Shown: piece after piece, positions 57,111 to 64,000 of the stretch | How positions within the stretch are numbered: the stretch's first letter is position 1 | Layout of the letters: every line of letters begins with the position of its first letter | Origin: Fodinibius sp. Rm-B-1B1-1 | Lineage (GTDB): Bacteria > Bacteroidota > Rhodothermia > Balneolales > Balneolaceae | Assembly (NCBI RefSeq): GCF_038594945.1 | Contig: NZ_JBCFYD010000002.1 | Location: 1,116,001-1,180,000 of the forward strand | DNA: 64,000 bases | Reading direction: 5' to 3' | Translations under genes and position numbers: made by a program | Notes under the pieces: model-generated | What the model saw: the letters and a program-made list of their open reading frames with translations, nothing else | Databases searched by the model: none | What the model was told of the DNA's origin: nothing

Positions 57111-58493
57111 TTATTTTTCAAGAACTATATATGCATTGGCGCCAAGTGTAATGCCATCACTGTTAACGGTGATCGTATCATCATTAAATACATCGGTGTA
57201 TTCCGTTTCTTCCACTAAATCGGGGAAAGAAATATCCTGCTCACTACCTTCAAAATTCAGGATCACAAATACTTCATCATCCCCTTTTACCCGTTTATAG
57301 GCATACGTTTGACCGTCTGATTCGGTATCTACTGGTACAAAATCACCACCATACTGACCATTCCAGAGCGCTTTATTACGATCTTTCAGCTCAAACAGCG
57401 TTTGGTAGAAATCTTCATACTCTTCGTCCTCCCATTCGATGGGATCTTTTTGGAAAAACTCCAGCCGTTTATCCAAGGCTGTCTCCTGTCCGCTATATAC
57501 CAACGGCATACCATCAATGGTAGCAGTTAACACTGCAAAATTTTCGAAATTATCACCATAAAGCTCTTCGTCGGTACCATTCCAGGAATTTTCATCGTGA
57601 TTGGAAGTGAAATAGAGACGATATGCATGATCTGGAAATCGCTCCTGATCTTTTTTTATCTGTGCTGTAATCTCATCAACCGGAGCCTCACCCGCTGCAA
57701 CTTCTGTAATTAAGTGAAAGAACTCCCATGTGTAGGTAGCATCGAACCAAGGATGCATCTCAGGGGTATTCCATTCGGCCAGCCAAAAGAAATCTTTTTT
57801 TGATTCATTCACTTCAGGAATAGCTCGTTTCCAAAAGTCTAATGGAATATCATGTCCCGCGTGATCTACGCGATAGCCGTCAATATTGGTCTCTTCAATC
57901 CAAAACTTCATTTTTTCGATCATCTTATCCCACAGCTCTTTGTTTTCATAATTGAGCTGCGCAATATCAGTCCAGTCCGCCTCATAAGTAATAGCACCGG
58001 TAGAATCCTTCATGTAGTACTCAGGATGCTCTTCGGTCCATGGATGATCCCAAGCCGTATGATTGGGCACCCAATCTAAAAACAACTTCATATCATGCTC
58101 ATGAGTTGCTTCAACCAATTCTTTGAAGTCTTCCATTGTCCCAAAGTTTGGATTTACAGCCGTGTAATCCTTGATAGAATAATAGCTGCCCAACTCTCCT
58201 TTGCGCTTCTTTTCTCCGATGGGATGGACTGGCATCAACCAAAGAATATCGATCCCCATTTCTTTAAGACGTGGCAGGTGCTCCTGAAACGCTTTGAAGG
58301 TACCCTCTTCGGTATATTGCCGAATATTGACCTCGTACATATTAGCACTTTTCGACCACTCCGGGTGCTCAATATGCTCTTGCGGATCTGCTTGCTGCTC
58401 GGAAGTATTACTACAGCCCAGAGTAAACACAGAAACCGAAAACAGTAATACGACCGGTAGTATTCGGGTATAAAATGAGGAACGATTTATCAT
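57111..58493 (-). CDS. GH13 alpha-amylase lipoprotein
   Basis: 460 residues with lipobox TLGC (C27). A compact GH13 barrel: MYEVNIRQYTEEGTFKAF, LFLDWVPNHTAWDHPW, nucleophile D210 in DGYRVDHAG, acid/base E240 in FWLAEWN, and D300 in TSNHDEN, then a short C-terminal beta domain. Hydrolyses alpha-1,4-glucans, on the cell surface or in the periplasm. It has no binding modules, so SusD/SusE probably hold the substrate. 36 bp from GH65. Confidence 0.92.
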   Translation of the reverse strand: MINRSSFYTRILPVVLLFSVSVFTLGCSNTSEQQADPQEHIEHPEWSKSANMYEVNIRQYTEEGTFKAFQEHLPRLKEMGIDILWLMPVHPIGEKKRKGELGSYYSIKDYTAVNPNFGTMEDFKELVEATHEHDMKLFLDWVPNHTAWDHPWTEEHPEYYMKDSTGAITYEADWTDIAQLNYENKELWDKMIEKMKFWIEETNIDGYRVDHAGHDIPLDFWKRAIPEVNESKKDFFWLAEWNTPEMHPWFDATYTWEFFHLITEVAAGEAPVDEITAQIKKDQERFPDHAYRLYFTSNHDENSWNGTDEELYGDNFENFAVLTATIDGMPLVYSGQETALDKRLEFFQKDPIEWEDEEYEDFYQTLFELKDRNKALWNGQYGGDFVPVDTESDGQTYAYKRVKGDDEVFVILNFEGSEQDISFPDLVEETEYTDVFNDDTITVNSDGITLGANAYIVLEK

Positions 58494-58529
58494 AGTGATA
58501 GTTGGTTTATTTGATCATTAAAAAATTGG

Positions 58530-60851
58530 TTATCGGCTCAGTACCGATGCTGCTGCCACGGCTTCTTTGTCCGGCGAAACCGTATATTCGTCTCCGTAAA
58601 TAAATAAGGTTGTTTCACTGCCCTTCTCACAGCTGACCGTTACCCGCTCCGGCTCAACACGTACATTCAGTCGATTACCATTATGCAGCATTTTAAAAGA
58701 ATAGGCATCCCACTCTTCGGGTAACGAAGGCGTAAAATACAGCTGACCATCTTTGGCCCGCTTGCCGGCAAATCCTTCTACAATCGACATCCACGTCCCG
58801 GCCATACTGGTGATGTGCAACCCCTGGTGGACCTCCTTGTTATAGTCATCTAAATCGAGACGTGCCGTCCGCAAATAAAGCTGATAAGCCTTGTCCTCGT
58901 AGCCAAGCTTCGAGGACATTATCGCATGAATACAGGGCGAAAGCGACGATTCATGTAACGTACGAGGCTCGTAAAAATCAAAATTGCGCCGAATCGTATC
59001 TTCATCAAAATGATCCTCAAAAAAGTACAAACCCTGCACCACATCGCCCTGCTTGATAAAGCAAGAACGCAGAATACGATCCCACGACCAGTACTGGTTA
59101 ATAGGTCGCTCACTTTCATCGAGCTCACTGGCTGTTCGCTGAACTTTATCAAGATAGTTATCCTGCTGTAAGAAAATCCCAAGATCCCCATTTTCACCAA
59201 GATAAACCCGATCTAAAATATCTTTCCAGCGCTCGGTTTCCGTATCATCATACGATGTTTTCTGCTGAATCTCTTCGAATGCTTCCGGCGCTTCTTCACG
59301 CACCTTATCAACCACTTCCATCGTATAGCGCATGCACCAGCAAGCAATATACGAGGTGTACCAGTTGTTATTGATATTATTTTCATACTCATTGGGACCC
59401 GTAACGCCAAGCATAACATACTTCTGACGCTTTTCAGAGAAGTTAAAACGCTGGCTCCAAAATCTGGAGATCGCAATTAGTACTTCGAGTCCCGCTTCTT
59501 GGAGATATGATTCATCGCCGGTGTGACGGATATAGTTGTAAATAGCATAAGCAATAGCACCATTACGGTGGACTTCCTCAAACGTAATTTCCCACTCATT
59601 ATGGCACTCTTCCCCATTCATTGTCACCATGGGATACAATGCAGCACCATCTGTAAATCCGAGCTTCTCGGCATTTTCAATAGCTTTGGGCAGGTGCCGG
59701 TAGCGGTACCACAATAGCTGCCGAGCCACCTTGTCAGGGGCCGTATTCAAATAAAACGGCAAGCAGTATGCCTCGGTATCCCAGTAAGTACAACCGCCAT
59801 ACTTTTCGCCGGTAAACCCTTTGGGACCAATATTTAAGCGCTCATCTTCTCCCGTATAGGTTTGATAGAGTTGAAAGATATTAAATCGGATGCCTTGCTG
59901 GGCCTCATCATCCCCTTCAATATGGACGTCGCTTCCTTCCCAAATCGTTGCCCAACGGTCGATGTGTTCTTGTTTCAGCTGATCGAATCCAACGGAAGCC
60001 ACATCAGCCACAGACTGCTTAGTATGCGAATGTAAGCGCTTACGATCATGGTTCAAAGAAGAAGCGACCACCGCATATTTATGCAAAGAAATTTCATCAT
60101 TCTCCTCTACTGGTAATTCATACAATTGTTCAGCAAACATAGAAGAGATAGAGCCACTGCCGCCAATATCCAATTGCTGGCCATTTTTGTAGAGCTCGTT
60201 TTTCATTGCCGCCGACACATGAAAGTCGAGCTTTTTTGTCTTGGTCGTTATGACTCCACCATTATCAAACGAATTTTGCTGCAGCTCATCCCAAAACAGT
60301 TCATCATAGTTAGCATCCTCGTTATACACTTTGCCATTGATATATGGCTTAAGTGAAACAGAACCTGAAAAATTAAGCGGCTTTATAGCATACTCAATCA
60401 CTCCCACTTCAGACCGCTCCATACTTACAAAGCGACAAGCTTCAATCGCAATTTTATTGCCACTTTCGAGCTCAGCTACAAAACTCCGTTGCAGCAAGCC
60501 CTGTTTCATATCCAAAGTTCGCGTAAAATCAGAGATCGTACATTTAGCCAGATCTAACTGCTCACCGTTAATATGGACATCAATACCAATCCAATTAACC
60601 GAATTAAGCACCTTCGCAAAATATTCGGGGTACCCGTTTTTCCACCATCCTACTTTGGTGGGATCAGGATAATAAATACCCCCGATATAGCTGCCCTGCA
60701 GCGAATCGCCACTATAGTGTTCCTCAAAATTAGCACGCTGCCCCATATGTCCGTTACCAATACTAAAAATACTTTCTGAAGAACGCTGACGGGCAGGGTC
60801 AAAACCTTCTTCAACAATTTTCCATTTATCCGTTTTTAAATACTTATTCAT
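58530..60851 (-). CDS. GH65 maltose phosphorylase
   Basis: 773 residues, no signal peptide, so cytosolic. Converts maltose and phosphate to glucose and beta-glucose 1-phosphate. Layout: N-terminal beta-sandwich, (alpha/alpha)6 barrel, C-terminal beta domain. General acid E488 in GPNEYENNINNNWYT corresponds to E487 of the Lactobacillus brevis enzyme; phosphate-site motif LHESSLSPCIHA and substrate segment KYGGCTYWDTEAYCLPFYL are present. The pgmB gene 27 bp upstream handles its product, which favours maltose phosphorylase over trehalose or kojibiose variants. Confidence 0.93.
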   Translation of the reverse strand: MNKYLKTDKWKIVEEGFDPARQRSSESIFSIGNGHMGQRANFEEHYSGDSLQGSYIGGIYYPDPTKVGWWKNGYPEYFAKVLNSVNWIGIDVHINGEQLDLAKCTISDFTRTLDMKQGLLQRSFVAELESGNKIAIEACRFVSMERSEVGVIEYAIKPLNFSGSVSLKPYINGKVYNEDANYDELFWDELQQNSFDNGGVITTKTKKLDFHVSAAMKNELYKNGQQLDIGGSGSISSMFAEQLYELPVEENDEISLHKYAVVASSLNHDRKRLHSHTKQSVADVASVGFDQLKQEHIDRWATIWEGSDVHIEGDDEAQQGIRFNIFQLYQTYTGEDERLNIGPKGFTGEKYGGCTYWDTEAYCLPFYLNTAPDKVARQLLWYRYRHLPKAIENAEKLGFTDGAALYPMVTMNGEECHNEWEITFEEVHRNGAIAYAIYNYIRHTGDESYLQEAGLEVLIAISRFWSQRFNFSEKRQKYVMLGVTGPNEYENNINNNWYTSYIACWCMRYTMEVVDKVREEAPEAFEEIQQKTSYDDTETERWKDILDRVYLGENGDLGIFLQQDNYLDKVQRTASELDESERPINQYWSWDRILRSCFIKQGDVVQGLYFFEDHFDEDTIRRNFDFYEPRTLHESSLSPCIHAIMSSKLGYEDKAYQLYLRTARLDLDDYNKEVHQGLHITSMAGTWMSIVEGFAGKRAKDGQLYFTPSLPEEWDAYSFKMLHNGNRLNVRVEPERVTVSCEKGSETTLFIYGDEYTVSPDKEAVAAASVLSR
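60031..60044. promoter_or_regulatory. Operator-like site inside the GH65 gene, TGTAAGCGCTTACG
   Basis: Differs from the ideal TGTAAGCGCTTACA by one base and lies within the coding sequence (codons for RKRLH on the minus strand). It may be an auxiliary operator or a chance match. Confidence 0.35.
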
Positions 60852-60878
60852 AAAATCGTGAAATTTTAATCGCGTATG

Positions 60879-61541
60879 TTACTTGTCACTAATTTGATTG
60901 AAAAGTTTCTCCGGTGTTAAATCCTTAAAGTTCTGAATCACAAGATCAGCCGCTCCTAAATATTCTTCGGAGCCGACGCCAATACTAACGAAACCACCCC
61001 TGTTCGCCGCCTCTACTCCTGAAGCGGCATCCTCAAAAACAATTGTTTTAACCGGATCGGCATTCAATGCCCGGGCTCCTTTTAGAAACACCTCGGGATC
61101 AGGCTTCGTATTTTCAACTTTATTTCCATCGATAATAACACCAAATGTACTATTTAACTGTAGGTAATCAATAATATAAGGTGCATTTTTACTGGATGAT
61201 CCTATTCCCAACGGAATCTCCATTTCTTGCAGTTGTTCCAAAAATTCTGGTACCCCATCAAGAATATCATCTGGCGTAAGCTCTGCTATAGAATCCTGAT
61301 ACCAGCCATTCTTTTTATCCATAAGTTGTTGAATTTCGTCTTCCGGGAGCTCACGATCATCCAGGGCTAAAATTTTTTCGATTGATTTTCGCCGGCTCAC
61401 TCCCTTTAACTGCTCATTAAATTCCTCTCCAAAAGATATATCCAGTGATTCTGCCAGCCGTTGCCAAGCGTTAAAATGAGCATCCGATGTTTCAACAATA
61501 ACGCCGTCAAGATCGAAAATACACGCTTCAGGTTTCGTCAT
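60879..61541 (-). CDS. pgmB: Beta-phosphoglucomutase
   Basis: 220 residues, HAD superfamily. Catalytic D10 and D12 in CIFDLDGVIVET; the family loop GVSRRKSIEKIL; motif GIGSSSKNA; acidic motif VFEDAASGVEAA. Converts beta-glucose 1-phosphate from the GH65 reaction to glucose 6-phosphate. Directly between lacI and GH65 in one unit. Confidence 0.95.
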   Translation of the reverse strand: MTKPEACIFDLDGVIVETSDAHFNAWQRLAESLDISFGEEFNEQLKGVSRRKSIEKILALDDRELPEDEIQQLMDKKNGWYQDSIAELTPDDILDGVPEFLEQLQEMEIPLGIGSSSKNAPYIIDYLQLNSTFGVIIDGNKVENTKPDPEVFLKGARALNADPVKTIVFEDAASGVEAANRGGFVSIGVGSEEYLGAADLVIQNFKDLTPEKLFNQISDK

Positions 61542-61595
61542 AAATCAGATAAAAACATTAAAATTGGAAATTTGTTGGTGACCTTCTTTGAACAT

Positions 61596-62615
61596 TTAGG
61601 CTTGTTCTTCAAGCTCTACATCTGTAGAGGAACGTAAAATAAGCTCGGGGGCAAACACTTTATGCTGTGGATCCATATTCCTGTTTCTCATTCGTTCCAT
61701 TAACCGTTTGGTTGCCAACGTCCCCATATCATACATGGGTTGGCGAATAGTAGACAACCCAATAAAATTGGAAATGGTGATATCATCATATCCAATAATA
61801 GGAATCTGCCGACCTTTTTCTTCCATCGCCTTCATTGCTCCCACCGCCTGTATATCAGAGGTACAAAAACACGCTTGAGGGGGATTGGGTAAGTCAAGCA
61901 ATTTCTTCATAGCCTCATACCCATTCTGTTCCGAAAAGCCATCACGGTACGTTGATTCCCCGGTCACAATCAATTCTTCATCAATAGCTACTCCCGCTTC
62001 ATTAAGAGCATTCTTATACCCCTCAATGCGCTGCTTACCAGGTTTTGATGTCTTCATACCGCTAATCATGGCAATACGAGTCATCCCCTGATCTAAAAAG
62101 TAATGCATAGCCTTTTCAATGCCCTTGTCATTGTCTACAGATACCGAGTCCATCCCGGGATGTGACTCGTCAATCAGTGTAATGGGCATGTCATAATTCT
62201 GTAATTTCTTGAGCTCTTCGTCGTGCATATGTGTTGAAATAAAGAGATACCCATCCGCCCATTGACGTTTGATAATATTTTCAACCTGAGAAAACATATT
62301 ATCATCGCCATTGCTCTGCACGTTAAAAATGTTAAGATCATAATCATAATTGGATATCTCATCCTGTATACCAGCCAACACTTCCATAAAAAAGTAGTTC
62401 GACAGCACTGGTACCACAACCATAATGATATTCTTTTTCTTTCGCGCCAACCCCTGTGCATAAGCTTGCGGGTAATATCCAAGCTCATCAGCTACCTTCA
62501 ATACCTTCTCCCTCGTTTTATCTGCAATACCATCACTATTATTAACCACTCTTGATACAGTAGCAATACTTACACCCGCTTTTTTTGCGATATCATAAAT
62601 TGTACTTCCAGCCAA
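61596..62615 (-). CDS. LacI-family regulator of the starch/maltose system
   Basis: 339 residues. Helix-turn-helix STIYDIAKKAGVSIATVSRV (about 4-23), hinge YYPQAYAQGLARKKK and an effector-binding domain. The GVSIATVSRVVN recognition helix is that of CcpA/MalR-type proteins, which bind TGTAAGCGCTTACA-like sites. Such sites lie directly upstream (62663), in front of the starch susC (two) and one within GH65. It heads its own operon, so autoregulation is likely. Effector probably maltose or a related sugar. Confidence 0.92.
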   Translation of the reverse strand: MAGSTIYDIAKKAGVSIATVSRVVNNSDGIADKTREKVLKVADELGYYPQAYAQGLARKKKNIIMVVVPVLSNYFFMEVLAGIQDEISNYDYDLNIFNVQSNGDDNMFSQVENIIKRQWADGYLFISTHMHDEELKKLQNYDMPITLIDESHPGMDSVSVDNDKGIEKAMHYFLDQGMTRIAMISGMKTSKPGKQRIEGYKNALNEAGVAIDEELIVTGESTYRDGFSEQNGYEAMKKLLDLPNPPQACFCTSDIQAVGAMKAMEEKGRQIPIIGYDDITISNFIGLSTIRQPMYDMGTLATKRLMERMRNRNMDPQHKVFAPELILRSSTDVELEEQA

Positions 62616-62662
62616 TTGTAGGTTCCTCTAACTCCTAATTACAAAGATAATTTAAAAATAAA

Positions 62663-62676
62663 TGTAAGGGCTTACA
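62663..62676. promoter_or_regulatory. Operator TGTAAGGGCTTACA before lacI
   Basis: Palindrome with extended flanks (AAATG/CATTT) 48 bp before the LacI start, matching the susC operators except for the centre (GG instead of GC). Suggests autoregulation of the lacI-pgmB-GH65-GH13-MFS unit. Confidence 0.75.
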
Positions 62677-62772
62677 TTTGTAATAATAACCAATTTAAAG
62701 GATTTCGCAACCCCTCTTTTTAGTCCTACCAATAACCCCTCAAGCCCTGCTATAAGCATTTTTAACAAGTAA

Positions 62773-64000
62773 TTATACTTTTCGGTGGTTTTCAACAGCA
62801 TCTATGAGCGCACGAGCTTTAACTTGTGTCTCCTCCCATTCCCGTTCAGGGTCCGAATCACCGGTTATGGCCCCACCTACCGAATAGTATAATTGTTCGT
62901 TTTTTATAATTGCTGTGCGAATAACTACATTAAAATCAAAATCGCCACCGGGCGTTATGTACCCTATTGCTCCCGAGTAGATGCCTCGTTTATAATCCTC
63001 CAACTTTTCAATGGTTTTCATAGCACTAATTTTGGGTGCGCCCGTCATCGATCCCATCGGAAAGCATGCCTTAACAACCTCAACAGGGTTTGCTTCCATC
63101 GTTTGTGCCTTAATAGTCGACACCATCTGATGTACCGTCTCAAATGATTGAACCTCAAAAAGCTCAGTTACTTCTACAGTCCCCTGTTGAGCAATTTTAC
63201 TCAAGTCATTGCGCACCAAATCTACGATCATCAAATTTTCGGCCCGCTCTTTTTCTGATGATACCAATGCATCAACCAAGCTCTTATCTTCTTCGCCTGA
63301 ATACCCTCGTTTAGCTGTTCCTTTTATCGGCTGAGAGTATACCGTAGCTCCTTCTTTACGAAGGAAACGCTCCGGCGATTGACAGCAAATCGATAGATCT
63401 CCGACCTTCATAAAACTGCCAAAAGGTACTGGTCCAGCCTCCATCATCTTTTGGTATAGATCAACTGATTCACCATCGAATGAGGCCTTCATCTGGTGAG
63501 AGAGATTGACTTCATAAAAGTTTCCCTCTTTAATGTGCTGCTGTGCTTGGTAAATCTTTTGTATATAATCTTTTCGACTCGTTTGAAAGTACAACCTTCC
63601 AAATTTAAAAGCGTTAGAATCTGTACTGTTCTTTAAAGTCATTTCATTATCCGAAGAGAGCTCCCCTTTTAACACAGCCGTCTCCCCACTATAGTGATCA
63701 AAGCGCAACAATACCCCCGGATTCATAAAATAGAGATCAGGCGCCTTAACCTCATCGGGATTTGATGAGTGCAATCGTTCCACATGGTTTTTAAGATCAT
63801 ATCCAAGATAACCGAACAGCCAATTATCTACTCGGTCCCGAAAATCATGTAATGCTTCCCACGGATTCTCGGTATAACGGCTTTCCTTTTCCCCAATTTG
63901 GGTGATAATATTTTCCCCATACGCTTCAATTTTTGCGGATGGTTGTGCTGCTAAAAATGAAAACCTTGCCGATGGATGTTCTGTTAACTGGGACTGCAAC
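62773..64000 (-). CDS. pabB: Aminodeoxychorismate synthase component I (PabB), partial
   Basis: 409 codons are visible; the frame is open to the right edge and the N-terminus is missing. Makes 4-amino-4-deoxychorismate for folate. The chorismate-binding domain has PIKGTAKRGY with the PabB-specific lysine (anthranilate synthases have PIAGT), DLVRNDLSKIA, FPMGSMTGAPKISAM and YSGAIGYITPGGDFDFNV. So PabB is favoured over TrpE. A pabA/pabC partner is not in the window. Confidence 0.9.
   Translation of the reverse strand, partial: LQSQLTEHPSARFSFLAAQPSAKIEAYGENIITQIGEKESRYTENPWEALHDFRDRVDNWLFGYLGYDLKNHVERLHSSNPDEVKAPDLYFMNPGVLLRFDHYSGETAVLKGELSSDNEMTLKNSTDSNAFKFGRLYFQTSRKDYIQKIYQAQQHIKEGNFYEVNLSHQMKASFDGESVDLYQKMMEAGPVPFGSFMKVGDLSICCQSPERFLRKEGATVYSQPIKGTAKRGYSGEEDKSLVDALVSSEKERAENLMIVDLVRNDLSKIAQQGTVEVTELFEVQSFETVHQMVSTIKAQTMEANPVEVVKACFPMGSMTGAPKISAMKTIEKLEDYKRGIYSGAIGYITPGGDFDFNVVIRTAIIKNEQLYYSVGGAITGDSDPEREWEETQVKARALIDAVENHRKV

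Noticed and set aside
61596-62615. Idea that this LacI is a global CcpA
   Set aside because: Although the recognition helix and operator are CcpA-like, the gene heads a maltose operon and CcpA with HPr-Ser-P belongs to Firmicutes; a local regulator is simpler.

Overview
The window reads as chromosomal DNA of a Bacteroidota-like bacterium, most probably from the Balneolota (Fodinibius/Gracilimonas-like). This is inferred from two SusC/SusD pairs, a type IX secretion tail containing NYPNPFNPST, many lipoprotein signals, AT-rich intergenic DNA, and the order miaB - sigma-54 activator - lptE. No rRNA, tRNA, CRISPR array, phage or complete insertion sequence was recognised.

Region 1 (1-24084, all minus strand) is a polysaccharide utilisation locus. 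It holds three GH2 galactosidase-type enzymes, a GH30 enzyme resembling endo-beta-1,6-galactanases, a GH53 endo-beta-1,4-galactanase, a GH88 unsaturated uronyl hydrolase, two BNR beta-propeller proteins, a DUF1080 protein, a SusC/SusD pair and a LacI regulator. Together they suggest growth on arabinogalactan: backbone cutting by GH30 and GH53, galactose release by GH2, and removal of rhamnosyl-glucuronyl caps by a propeller enzyme plus GH88. A palindrome TGTTANCGNTAACA occurs at four places in front of these genes and is probably the LacI operator. The locus also holds gene remains, each recognisable as one end of a known family: GH3, GH97, a second LacI, a second GH53, and possibly a galactose mutarotase at the edge.

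Region 2 (24178-29668, minus) is a phosphate uptake operon pstSCAB-phoU followed by an outer-membrane porin, with a direct-repeat Pho-box candidate upstream. Region 3 (30017-43961) is housekeeping: a NYN-domain protein, a candidate small RNA, cinA/outer-membrane barrel/ftsX, pgsA-pgpA, pyrE, miaB, a receiver-less sigma-54 activator overlapping lptE, a TPR protein, a metallo-hydrolase, ribosomal protein bL31 and a ChlI-like AAA+ ATPase.

Region 4 (44142-62676) is a starch/maltodextrin system built as two convergent units. The plus-strand unit is susC-susD-susE plus two GH13 enzymes, one carrying a type IX secretion tail. The minus-strand unit is lacI-pgmB-GH65 maltose phosphorylase-GH13 amylase-MFS transporter. 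Both are preceded by TGTAAGCGCTTACA-like operators and meet at a bidirectional terminator. The SusD of this system has a roughly 97-residue insert that closely resembles a domain of the neighbouring SusE-like protein. This embedded glycan-binding module is the most distinctive protein architecture in the window. Region 5 is a partial aminodeoxychorismate synthase gene (pabB) running off the right edge.
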